From: Stercorarius parasiticus
Taxonomy: Eukaryota > Chordata > Aves > Charadriiformes > Stercorariidae
Assembly (NCBI GenBank): GCA_013396915.1
Contig: VWZL01000324.1
Location: forward strand, 248,001-312,000
DNA length: 64,000 nucleotides
Direction: 5' to 3'
The notes under the pieces were generated by a model. It was not told the origin of the DNA, searched no databases, and was given only the letters and a program-made list of their open reading frames with translations. Below are positions 11,621 to 23,350 of this stretch, in pieces; position 1 is the stretch's first letter; every line of letters begins with the position of its first letter. The translations under genes and the position numbers were made by a program.

Positions 11621-13282
11621 ATGCTGAAATACGTATTCGCTTATGAAAGCCCAAGGCCCATGTTACAGTCTCATCTAAATGTGAAGGTATAAACATAAAA
11701 TTGTATTTACTGGTGACATTAAAAATAACAAACAGTAAGTTTTAGAGTTCATTTTAGTCCTTCCTTTTATGGCTGTATTTGGTGGCTCACCTGCATAAAT
11801 AATTTCACGATTGTATGGGAGAGGGTCTATCATTGAGAACTCCCCTGCTTCTAGTCCCTGGACGTCTCTATGAGGGCAGCCATGCTGACAGGCAAAAGAT
11901 GAGGTGCCCATAGGTGCCTATAGAAGTCTTTTTCATATGCATTATCTCACTGGCGAAAGAATTTGACATCTCCATCCAAGAGTCAAGAATGTTATCTCAT
12001 GTGTGGAAGACCTTCTTTTAAAGAAATGCCAGCTGTCTACTATAGGTAGTTGAAATTATATTTTCCTGTGACATCACACCCACATTCTCTGCACTGATTT
12101 AAGAATGGGGTCGTGCAGTACCTGTCATTTACAAAGGTATTATTTCCATTTGGTGTTCCTCCATGTTCTGGATCCCTGCTGAAGGCACTGGCATCTCTCT
12201 AAGTAGGATCTTCTTCAAAAGCTTAAGACGCAGAAAGGAGAACAGCTGCTTTCAATTACCAAAAGCATGTATCTGCTAGTCAGGAAGAAAGGGTGGCTGC
12301 TCCTGCTTGGGAAGAACAGCTCCCTGTTCTTTAGAAGCAAACTCTGGCAGATCAAAAATACACAGTATTTTATTTTGGTGAGAACAATGGTTTGAATAAG
12401 CAAGGCAGAAAACTGGAAGGGCCTCTAAAGTACTTTTGTGTTGTGGTGGTCCCTCTAAATAAACAAGCAGAATCTTCCAAAAAAATCAGTTTCTCCTTAT
12501 AAATTGCTTCTGCCGCAGTTTGGGGGCTGGGGTAGGAAGGAAGCACTCTTTGATCAAGGTTTGTCTTGAACCTGTAAAATCGAATAGACAAAACTTGATG
12601 GTCTGTGTGGATAATTTGCTCCCCAAACATCCTCTCCTAATGGTTCCCTTCTGGTCCTTTGCTCCCTGGAAGTTTGGTTTCTTTCAAAGTGGAATATCAA
12701 AGTGATAAATGAGGACTTGAGGAAGAGATCGCTTGATGGGAGGATGCAGCCAGATTTTAGTAACAGAGGCAATGTCAAGAGCTTCATTTACGATCCAGTT
12801 GTATGCTGAACAGCAGGAAATGAGGAATCTGCTCCCTGTCAGCAGGTACTCTATAGACCCAAAGTGAAAACTCAGATGAAACCATTGGGACAGATATTCT
12901 ATTCCTCAAACACTGGCTCTGCTTTTGACATGGTGTATCAGATTCTTCAAGGGGGTGGAAAGGAGAGGATGAATGTGGGAGGGCTTCAAAAGCAGACCAC
13001 AAATACACTGCTCAGGACAAAAAACCCAAATAGGCATCTTTTTACTTCATGTTGTTTTTTCAAAAATGCCTGAAGACTACTCAAAATACTGAATTGTAGA
13101 AGACCACCAGACTACACTGAATTTAATAGAGCTCTGAAAGTGAACTGGAAAAAAATATACAGATTATGGGCTGTTGAGTTGGAAAGCGGCCAACATTGTT
13201 CCCAGGATTTAGGTGATCTTGGATATTAGAGCATTTAATATTTGATTTGTGGATAGTCTACAGTTCATTTACTGTGGGATTT
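11621..13282. other. Unique non-coding sequence
   Basis: No gene is supported. Short frames on both strands at 12370-13073 overlap heavily, which marks them as chance. No transposon remnant was recognised. Confidence 0.5.
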
Positions 13283-13307
13283 AAAAAAGAAAAGAAAAGA
13301 AAAGAAA
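13283..13307. repeat. (AAAAG)n short tandem repeat
   Basis: Four to five near-perfect AAAAG units in an A-rich tract. Confidence 0.9.
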
Positions 13308-14129
13308 TCCAGAATAGAGAGTTCAAGGATTTTAAAAGTAAGTAGAGGAAGGAGAAGATTATACCATGCTTAATCCTACAATTTCCTCACTGCTAATGAG
13401 TTATGGGAGGATATACAGTTGTTCTAGCTTCTGAACTGTGAAGGGCAAACAGGAACACAGGTTCTATTGCCCTAAAGCAAAATCTGGTAATTCTATCCTC
13501 ACCATGTTCCTTGTAAAGCGCCTTCTGACTAGGCGTTCAATAAACACCTCCTTTCCAGGTGTGAGGGTCTTGAAACTACTCAATATGAAAAAGAGACACA
13601 AAATTTTCTGCTGAATCTGTAGTCACTTAAGCTTTGAAAGTTTTGTATCATTATTTATAGATAACACATCCATTGCTATTAAAACATCAGGCAGCACAAA
13701 CAGGAATTTGTGGAGCTGGTCAGGGCTCTGGCACTATTGAGAAGACACATACTGAGGTTTTACAACCCTTTTCAATGGGTTGAATGGGACTGGTCAGAGG
13801 CAGAGGTAGGTGGTGATGCAGGAGGGGGTTAGGGTGACAAGTTGGGAACACAACGACCATCATCAGCAGTGACAGCTGGAGCTGTGCAGCTGCGTAGGCA
13901 GATGGCTTATTTAACACAGAGGACGAGAGTGCTTGGGTCAAGCTCCACAAAAGAGTCAGTGTTGTTCATATCCCAAGTCTGAGACAACGTGAAGAAATGG
14001 CTTCTGACATTAAAGGAGAAACAATTCTTACAACCAGAGGCTTATAATGAAGAAAAATTCTTCCTTGTCATTTCCTTGCTGTACGGAAAGAAAAAATTGC
14101 TGTCAGTGCTTTGATGGAGAAGGAAGGGA
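13308..14129. other. Unique sequence upstream of the CR1 copy
   Basis: No gene is seen. The final stretch at about 14080-14129 could already belong to the 5' truncated CR1, whose left edge is not sharp. Confidence 0.5.
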
Positions 14130-15160
14130 CAGACAAGACAGAACGGTTCAATGTCCAAGTGGTGACCAGTGAGCGGTGGTGTTCCCCAGGGGTCGGTACT
14201 GGGAGCAGTGCTGTTTAACATCTTGGTCAGCAACATGGACAGTGGGATTGAGTGCACCCTCAGCAAGTTTACCAATGACGCCAAGCTGTGTGGTGTGGTC
14301 AACATGCTGGAGGGAAGGGATGCCATCCAGAGGGACCTGGACAGGCTTGAGAGGTGGGCCCATGCAAACCTCATGAAGTTCAACAAGGCCAAATGCAAGG
14401 TCCTACATGTGGGTCGGGGCAATCCCACGTACAAATATAGGCTGGGCAGAGAATAGATTGAGAGCAGCCCTGAGGAGATGGACTTGGGGGTGTTGGTTGA
14501 TGAGAAGCTGAACATGAGCCAGCAATGTGAGCTCGCAGTCCAGAAAGCCAACAACATCCCGGGCTGCATCAAAAAAAGCCTGGTGAGCAGGTCGAGGGAG
14601 GGGATTCTGCCCCTCTACTCTGCTCTGGTGAGACCCCACCTGGAGTACTGCTTCCAGCTCTGAGGCCCCCAACATAAGAAGGACATGGACCTGTTGGAGC
14701 AAGTCCAGAGGAGGGGCCATGAAGATGATCAGAGGGCTGGAGCACCTCTCCTATGAAGACAGGCTGAGAGAGTTGGGGTTGTTCAGCCTGGAGAAGAGAA
14801 GACTCTGGGGAGACCTTATAGCTGCCTTCCAGTACTTAAAGGGGGCCTACAGGAGAGAAAGGGAGGGACTCTTTATGAGGGAGTGTAGTGATAGGATGAG
14901 GGGCAATGGTTTTAAACTGGAAGAGGGTAGATTTAGATTAGATATGAGGAAGAAATTCTTTACTGTGAGGGCGGTGAGGCACTGGAACATGTTGACTGGA
15001 AAAGTTGTAGATGCCCCATCCCCAGAAGTCTTCAAGGCCAGGCTGGATGGGGTTTTGAGCAACCTGGTCTAGTGGGAGGTGTCCCTGCCCATGGCAGGGG
15101 CGTTGAAACTAGATGACCTTTAAGGTCCCTTCCAACTTGAACCATTCTATAATTCTATGA
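14130..15160 (+). mobile_element. CR1 LINE, 5' truncated, RT C-terminal half plus 3' end
   Basis: A relatively young chicken-repeat-1 retrotransposon copy. It begins within ORF2, just before the reverse-transcriptase box SGVPQGSVLGAVLFNIL (about 14172-14225), which is preserved here as SGGVPQGSVLGAVLFNIL. The usual FADD catalytic box follows, altered to FTNDAKL at about 14266, so a key aspartate is lost. Next come NLMKFNKAKCKVLHVG, then the [36 protein letters not shown] and [20 protein letters not shown] blocks. The frame ends at the family's own stop after LSNLV (15070-15072). Lesions are a TAG at 14454, a TGA at 14661 where tryptophan is usual, and a one-base shift in the G-run near 14711-14716. 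The 3' UTR ends GACCTTTAAGGTCCCTTCCA and an ATTCTATAATTCTATGA tail. The copy cannot encode a working protein. Confidence 0.95.
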
Positions 15161-16199
15161 AGGTGGAAGATGCTACACCTTTGGCAAAGAGAAGCACAGG
15201 AATGTGATGCTCATGACAGAAGATGAATAAACGCCTTGTTACTTTTGTACACTGCACAAAGCTGTACATGGATACCAGGTTTGGCTTCCCTGGCAGTTCC
15301 CATGGCACTGATACTTGTGGCTCATGCTCTTTTATCACATGAAGAATTTGCAACCATGCTGTTGTGCAGTCATTTAGATAAGGATTGAGCCTACCTCTTG
15401 AAACTGCATATCACTGATTATTATAATTTTTTAAAGACAAGCAATCAGTTATAATTAGTTCAATGCAAATTTTCTTTCTTTTCTTTTCTCTCTTTTTTTT
15501 TTTTTTTTAAATCAGCTGCTTGGAACTTGCCCCTTCTACTTCACATCTGTTTCAAGATAGGCAGTTAGCTTCTGTTTCCTTGTTATTCCATCTGCAGTAG
15601 TTTCACAGCTGCATGTGTCCTACATGCTGCTGTTTTGTTCAGTGACAGCATTTAGACTAAGTTGTTATTTCTTCCTAGAGTCACCATTCTGATAGATGTA
15701 CATGTCTTTTCAAACCCACCTAGGGATCGGGATTGAAATTGTATCTACCCCAGTATAACCTGCTACTATAAAGGACAGGCAAACCATATTTTTTTCCTTT
15801 GAATTAGTTACTAATTAAAACCAAAGTTTTATGTGTTTCTATTTTTAAGTTAATTCTCATCCCTGGGAGGTGATGGTGGTATTAAATTTTTTTTATACCG
15901 ATGGCCTAAGCACTACTAAAAAAGCTTTCCCTCTTTCAATATCCAGTGTAGATTTCAGGGACTGTGCGGCTGAAGGAATGGAGTGCCGAAGTTTTTCTCC
16001 AAGTACAGATGTTTTGACCATTTTGACAGACACGGCAATATCTCAGCCATTATCGTTATGTCATATCACAGCACACATACCCAAAGTATTCAGTAGGCTC
16101 CCAGAACTTAAAAAAACCAACACTATCTATCAGATCTGGTCTGTGAGAGACATTCACTCACTTAAACAAAATAGAGGAAAATGAAGAGATTTTATTATT
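15161..16199. other. Unique non-coding sequence with a T-rich tract
   Basis: No gene is supported. A pyrimidine/T-rich tract runs through 15471-15508. The + strand frame at 15870-16184 has no recognised domain. Confidence 0.5.
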
Positions 16200-16440
16200 A
16201 TCAAACCTCAGGACACCGCTGCCATTTGAAGTGCCGATTTAACTTTAAGCCCCTCTTTGATATTCTTAGCTGATGAGAGTACACGATGGCCATAAATCCA
16301 ACTTGGCAATGATTCTGAAAGGTCACCTGTGGATATTGTTTTTCATGGTGTTAAATAGACTGTAATGGTCTCATTATTTCTCCACAAGGACAAGTGAAAG
16401 TCCCATTGGTCTTCTTGCTGTCTCATAAATAATTAACAGG
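16200..16440. promoter_or_regulatory. Candidate conserved non-coding element
   Basis: A repeat-free block of even composition, ending with ATAAATAATTAACAG near 16425. There is no frame and no transposon signature. Called from appearance only. Confidence 0.2.
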
Positions 16441-18737
16441 CTGTTTTAACTGGGTATAACCTTTGTACAGAGTGGCTGAACTTCACCGCATAGCAGAGGT
16501 AAAAGAGATTGAGAAAAATACCATCCATCATTGATGGTACTAAAACATTCAGGTAATCTAGGAATAAAAATAAAAACCTAATAATCAAGTGGTCATCAAG
16601 CAGTTTTAGAGGAACAAGAACAATTGCCTTTCTGTACACATCTGAATATTTTTAGCATCCTCCATCATCCAGGTTATTCTTTTTTTATTTTTGTACATCT
16701 TCCCACATGACCATCAGCTAACTTCCAACATGGAAAATTTACATAACTGTGGAATAGGTGAGAAAAAGTTCAGAATGTTTATTTTTCTCTTCTGCCATTG
16801 GTAAAAAGAAAAGGGATAAAAGAAGGACCAGATTCTTGTTATTACCAATATAAAACTCAGAGCTTTCAAGTGGGGATGATTAAGATCAAATCCTGCATTT
16901 GAATATTGTAATTATTTATTGATTAGATAAATGGTCCTCTTCAATGTTCCACTTTGAGCATCTTCAACAAAATATCAGGGTCTGAAACTTGTACTAGATC
17001 CAGTATCTAAAACTCAATGCTGAAGTCTGCCACGTCTCACCTGGAAACTCCCCAGTTTTCTTGGTAACAACAGCTGGTGTTAGCAATAAAGACCCAGGTC
17101 TGAGCTTGCAGAAGATGTTTCATCATGACAAAGTGTGTGTGTGTGGGAAATTCCTATTGGATAGAGGAAAGATTGTCTGGAAAAGAAATGTTAAATTCCA
17201 GTCATGAAATTGCAAAAAATAAAGAGATTTAGACAAACAGAATCAAAAGGAGAGAGAGGAAAAGAGAGACTAAGAACATCAGTCTCTCAAAAGTTTCAGT
17301 TTTACAGAAAGTCAGACACAGGTAGTCCCAGCTCTTTTTGTCTTTCTAATGAACCTAAAATCTTCAAATCTGAACATGCCTATTCTCTGTTTGGAAACAA
17401 ACAAACCAAACTCTGTGCCAAATTTCAGAGCAATGCAATACTCTTTGGCTATGGTGAGAAGACTGAGAAATTACTGTATCCGAGGTAACTATTTCCTTTC
17501 TGGTCTGTTTTTAAACTGAAATGTAATAAAATGAACTGCATGTTTCCACTGCAACGGTTCCTCTTGTCTCCTTTGTTTTGCATTTTGGGAAATGAAAATA
17601 TCTTGAATACAAGTCATGGCAAGTTCATATAGAAAAAAAATATAGTTTAACAATTCTGCTTTTGAAGTTCACTTCTGCATAATCGTATTTTCTCTTTGGG
17701 CCTTATAGTCTTGGACTGATGAATACATGATATTTGGATGAAAAGGAAAGCTCTGAACACCCATCGCAGGAGGAGATGTGGGAAAGATTGCTCTTGAACA
17801 TGTGCCCTCTTCCAAGACGCTTGTAGCAGCTCCACAAAGCAAAGTGGTAGGGAGAGGAGGAAATATTTTAGAGCAGGAGTAGCAGACAACTCCAACAGTA
17901 TCTCTCAGACAACTGAGGGGAATATCAGCTCCTATTCCAAGCCCTTAGCTGCTGGTGGCAGCATGTCTCCGAGGAAAGCCATGATATCAACAGTCAGGGG
18001 AGTCCGGAGTCAGGCAGCTTTTCATGTGGAGGCCAGGGGAGGTTTCGAGCTGCTTTGCCCTACTGATCCCTGAACTTCATGGGTGTTAGAGGACTTGCTC
18101 TCCTGCCCTTCCTGCCAAGAAAACAAACCCTTCCCTTCTAAGGAGACACTCATAAAATCCCCAGCTTAAAGAAATTAAAAAAAAACCAAACCCAACAGGG
18201 GAAACTTCCTATGTGTCATTCTGGAAATTCTTACCAGTACCCAGGGAGCTCCTTACAGTCTTATAGTCAGCATTTTTACATTATCCTCTCTTTCTATTTT
18301 TAGCTGGTTTTTTATTTTTCAACTAATGGGAAAACAGTAAAAGCAGAAAGACAGCGTACAGGTAATTTTATTAAGCATCTGTAATGGGTGGTAGTTGCTA
18401 GTTGCACGCCATGGAACCTCAGTGGTACGGCTCAAGTTGTCTATGAGGTGAAGGGGGACTACCTGGAGAGATTTATTAGGTTCTTAAGCTCAAGTTAAAA
18501 ACGAAAGATAAAGAGGGAAGTCTCCTCCCAATAGACGTCAATTACTTAGAAATAGTCAGAAGATGCATTGAAAACCTTACCGTTTTTATCCCAAGCTTCA
18601 TTATCCTTCATGTAACTTTTCTTAAAGCCAAAGTGAGGAACTACATTCAGACTGAAGCGAAGAGCTTCCTCTCCTTGAAGAAGAAACAAAATGAAAACAT
18701 TTCTGCCTGTTCCCCCCGCCCAGCTCCCTGCATGTAT
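16441..18737. other. Non-coding sequence, possible MITE arm at 16825-16860
   Basis: No gene is supported. At 16825-16860 the words GGACCAGATTCTTGTTATTA then CCAATATAAAACTCAGAG resemble one arm of the palindromic element at 10001, as a weak call. A purine-rich run lies at about 17215-17275. Confidence 0.45.
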
Positions 18738-18755
18738 GTATGCACACACACACAC
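18738..18755. repeat. Short (CA)n tract
   Basis: About seven CA units after a TGTATGTATG stretch. This is a simple repeat. Confidence 0.85.
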
Positions 18756-19834
18756 ATTCCTGGTTGTGGAGATGTCCTCAGGTGTGAATCTTTGCACTCT
18801 GCCCTCCTGTTTAAAAGTCTTTGCGCACTCAACTGGCAGATTTGAAGCTTCTTAAAAACAAAGTCCTTTTACTGACTTCAGGAGGTCAAGCCTCATATAT
18901 AAGCAATTTGAGGAAAGGGAAAAAAAAAAGCTATTAGTACTTGCTGACATTTTTTGAGCCCTGAAAAAAATTTTGAGTTTTCCATTAGTTCCATGTTAAA
19001 GTAGGGGTATGCAAACCTAAAGGTGACAACTTGACTTTCAGCAGCAGCAGCCCGATGGCGAACATCAGCTCTTACTGATCATGTCTCAGTGTTAACTGGT
19101 GCCGTTTCTGCGCAACCTGAGGGCATAACTACGGGCTGCTTGCAACATCCCAAATTTCCCCCATGGTCTCTAATGTTTACTTGAAATCTAGAAACTGGGA
19201 TCTGGATTTTCATTCATTTTAGCTTAGAAAATATTGTGCTCTTACTGACTGTCACTATTGTCTACTGAATGCAGTGGTGGGCTGGAAAGGAAACAAACCC
19301 TGAAGATGCAGGTGTGTGATGTGTTGAAATCTGATACCTCTCGCTGCCTGTAAGTAAAATAAACAGAATTGACTTGAATTAACTTAAGTGTTGACTGTAA
19401 CCTCAAAGTCATTTTTTCCTTTTATCTCTTAAATATATATATATTTTGGTGACATTTTAAAACCCTAGGTCTTAATTAATTTTCAGGGGGAGTTCTTCCT
19501 AAACACACAGGACAGATTCTGATCTTCTTTGGTGTTTGGTGGGGTGTAATGACAGAGGTGTGTTGTCCTGTTTCATCACTGGCTTCAAGGGATTTTAGAA
19601 AATTTCCCTGTGTTATAACAATTGTATAAAGCGAGACCTGGATCTCTCTTCTTACTGCCAGATTGCAATCATCACAGAAACTTTAAAACAAACAAAGAGC
19701 CAGAGGCTACCTGTTCCTTTGCGCAGAGGCTGCAAGCTGCCAAGGCTGGATCGAAGCCAGCCTTCGGGTCAGGTTTACATTATCACCGGCAAAGAAGAAA
19801 AATCAGGTCCTGAAAAAAAAAAAAGAGGTACCGT
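18756..19834. other. Unique non-coding sequence
   Basis: No gene is seen. A short (TA)n run lies at 19432-19445 and an A-run at 19813-19825. Confidence 0.5.
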
Positions 19835-19990
19835 AGTTAATAAGAAATTGAAAAAATCTGATTAGCACATCTGCGATTAATCAAAGCCGTCACAAATAAT
19901 TCAATGAAATGCAACTCTTTGCTGAAATCTATTTTGACTCAGTTTACAACAGCCCGAACAATTGTGCTCCCCTTCAGAAAAACAAACAAA
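19835..19990. promoter_or_regulatory. Candidate conserved non-coding element with homeodomain and TCF words
   Basis: A GATTAATC homeodomain-type palindrome at 19875-19882 overlaps an ATCAAAG TCF/LEF-like site at 19880-19886. CAAATAATTCAATG follows. The block has no repeat and no frame. Overlapping sites of these classes occur in developmental enhancers. This is inference only. Confidence 0.25.
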
Positions 19991-22969
19991 CAATTTCCCT
20001 GGCAAACAGGACAGTATTATTTTAACCCTACACAGGATGACAGCTTTTCTGTGTACATATTACTACGAGACACGGTACCTAGCTCGTTGGACACATTTCC
20101 ATACCACTTACAGAGTAGATTTATATATTTCTTAAGGGCTTGTACCCTTAACACGATGGACTGAGAGCATGCGAGAGTGAATGAAATAAAGGTGTATTTG
20201 GTTTGGTAAGCATCTGGATGAGAGGTTGCCAAGGGAAGTTTGGGGGCTGTTGGAAATGTTGTACATAATACAGTACACTTTCTCAAGGCTCTGTGTTTGA
20301 TCAAAGCTCCCGTGTGGTTTCGGGAGAAGCTGTGTTCATAAGGAAATCCCTTTTTCATTTCATTTTTGTTTTATTTTATTTGAACGTAAAACTGAAACTC
20401 GGACAGCTTATTTTAAACCTTAAAGATCCCTTGCAGCCTTTCATAAGAAACTATAACATCGATAATGATGCTTTGGCTTCCTGAATTTCCCTTGCAGCTT
20501 TCTTGGATTCATTATTTTCCCCCTTTCCAGGAGACAAAAGCTGGCTCTGTGGTACAGAGTGGATGCCCCTGGGTTTTTGGTGGGGAGCAGGCCATTCCTG
20601 GGGACCCACAGAGAGCCATGAACCTATACATTGTCGAACAGCTCTTGGAGGAAGGGGAAAGTGGTAGCCCCAGGGATTTGATAACAGCAGTCTGATCCTT
20701 ACCTCTTTAGCCACAGCAGGAGCTAGAGCAGCAGGAGGTCTCCTCCAGCTCCTGCTACAAAAGGAGAGTCTTAATGCAATCAAAATGGCTACATGCAACC
20801 CAGCTTTGTTTCCCACATCTTTCCTTGTTCCTATCCCAGCCTAGATTTAAGATCTGCCACTTTGCCTCTCTGCTTCCACACCAGGTCTGCAACACGACTG
20901 TGTCTCCACCTGGAAAGCTCTCCATGATGGGGTTCCATCATAGACATCCCGAGAATGGAGACTTTATGAAAAGAAAGCACCATCTAGGTGATGGAGGAAC
21001 CATGTTTGCACACATATGAAGTAGTGCAATACTAGTGGGTTCCAAATAAATGTCCAGCCCTATCTCCTCTTCTTTTTAATATCCATTCCATGACAGAAAT
21101 GGTATTTTCAATACATGCACGTTGATGTGTGCCAACTAGTCTGTCTTGGCTCTATGCATGATTTTTTTCTTCTTATCTTTTTCTATTTTCTTATGTCACA
21201 TCATAACTTCATGTTTAGTCCTGCAAGCTGCTGAAAACCAAAGCATACAAAGGACACGGTCTGTAGAATAGCACCCAAAAAGTGCAAGTTCTTGTGGGAA
21301 AGGACTATGCTTGTCATATCTAGAGAGCATCTTAACCACTGATACCATTGTGCAAAGATAGGAAGGCCAATAATAAATAGGGCAGTGAAGATGAAGCGGA
21401 TGTATTTTATAGTATTAATTTCACAGAACACAGTGCAATACTCTTAGGATGACTTTTATGTATCATAATAGCAAGTTTATCTCGTCTTAGCCAAAACGTA
21501 AACAAACAAGACAAAATATAACAGAACTCTCAGTATGTTGCTAACTTAATATGACAGAGTGCAATAAAATTGGATATAGTGTTGTTACACTTCTCTACAA
21601 CCACAACTTTGAATGTTGTACAAATCTTGGAAATAGCACTGCTTCATGGATAATAAAATAATGTGAACATTGAATATCTGATCCAAACTTTGGTGGGTAA
21701 TTATTATTAGACATGTGGATATTCCCAGGAAGGCAGCCTTTATTATTGCTCATGGATCTGTTCTGTAACTCTTTTTTTTATATATTGCTGGCAAAATGTC
21801 TAGGGTGGAAAATCATAGGCAATTCACATCAAGTAAAATGTGCAGGCCAGGAGTTTTGCATTAATGTAGCCGCTAGGCTGCAGTGAATTTATAACCCCTT
21901 AAAGCAGTACAAAGGGTTTTAGTATTGGGTATAAATTATGTATAAAAGACTCAGCATGAACTGTTGTCCCTGTATTAAGGTAGGTACACCAGGCATAAAA
22001 AATAAATGACAAAATCTACATTAATGTTAAGAGGTCAAGTTTAAACTGACAAAATCAAGGAAATGCAGAATTACTGCTGAATCCTTGTGTCACTCATTTT
22101 ACCCCCTACTCAGTTCACACTGGGTCATCCCACTTCTTTCTGAGCCAGAGTGAAACCTCTGCTAACACAGAGGGAGCAAGCAGGAGTCACCAGCTTGACT
22201 ACACGTGGGGCAGGTGATGACTGGGGATCACTGCTACTGATCTGCTTGTCCTTCTCAAGAGAGAAACCATCCATCCCTGCGACAGATACAACCCGTCTAG
22301 GAACATTCTCCTCCTAGGTGTTCCTCCCTCCCTTCTTACCCTACCAGTCCATGTTATACCCACTTGGTATTTAGCCTACCACCTCTCTTTAAAAAAATTT
22401 TATATTCTGACCAAATGGAACCCCAACATGTTTTGGGGACTTTACTAAGCTGTAAGTAATAGTATTTCAAATAATTCAGAGATACTGGGGTTCAGGGAAA
22501 AGTACTTTTTTCTTCAAAACAGAGGGAAAACAGGACAAAAGAACTGAGCTGATATTGCCAAAAGAAAAATATATACTTTTCAATATCAAACCAAAATGGC
22601 ACTTCAAGGTGTATCACATTAATTTCCTGTGAGATAAATAATAAAAGCATTGTTAGCAGCAAGATGTGAAGGGTGAATGTGAAGCAAGGTTAGTGAGGAG
22701 AATTAATTACAGATTGTACCCCAATAATACACTTGGCTCATCACATATCAACATTCATATTTCAGAACACAGATGAAAACATCAGAACGTGATCAGAACA
22801 GAGTGGCATTACTTGCCCTACTGCAGCACCTTACCCCTCCCTCAACATGAGGATGTAAACTCCCCCATACAAACATACATGTACAGAGAACATGAGTCAT
22901 ATTTTAAAGACTCAGGGGGTAAACTTCGTTTCAGATAAACCAATGGGAATATGGGTTGCATCCATAAAT
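19991..22969. other. Unique non-coding sequence
   Basis: No gene is supported. A nested inverted repeat is present at 20715-20756. The frames at 20017-20358 (-) and 20451-20816 (-), and their + strand counterparts, overlap and have no recognised features. Confidence 0.5.
20715..20756. repeat. Nested inverted repeat (stem-loop potential)
   Basis: Outer arms AGCAGGAGCT (20715-20724) and AGCTCCTGCT (20747-20756) are perfectly complementary. Inside them GGAGG and CCTCC form a second short stem. No transcription unit is evident around it. Confidence 0.8.
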
Positions 22970-23350
22970 TTGAGGAGTGACTAATGTGTTACCCCAGCCT
23001 AACTGGCAGTTCCCTCCAGATCGCAGGATTTCATTATTTTCTGTTAAAGATTTGCTCTCCCTCGTGTCACCCTTATTGGCAGTGATTAGATCAGCACCCA
23101 AATTAGTGAACATTATCAAACTCAGTAACTTGTGACTGAAGAAGAAAGATGTTCAGCTGAAAGGCTTCAAGTGACACAGACCATAAGGAATTATTTTGCT
23201 TCAGGGAGTAATTACACACTTAAAAAGTAATTTTAGTCCCACCTGTAGCCATTGGATTGCATTATGTTCTAGTTCTGGAGACCAAAGAGGTCCCTATTGC
23301 CACGTGTAAGTAATTACAGATTGTGATCTAGTTGTTTTTGTGAGCCTAAT
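22970..23350. promoter_or_regulatory. Candidate conserved non-coding element pair
   Basis: Two repeat-free sub-blocks (about 22975-23110 and 23205-23350) contain CAGTGATTAGATCAGC, CCCAAATTAGTG and two AAGTAATT words, plus a CACGTG E-box near 23301. No frame is present. Called by appearance; alignment would decide. Confidence 0.25.

Noticed and set aside
14042..14720. Minus-strand frames of up to 176 codons across the CR1 copy
   Set aside because: They are shadows of the CR1 reverse transcriptase on the other strand.
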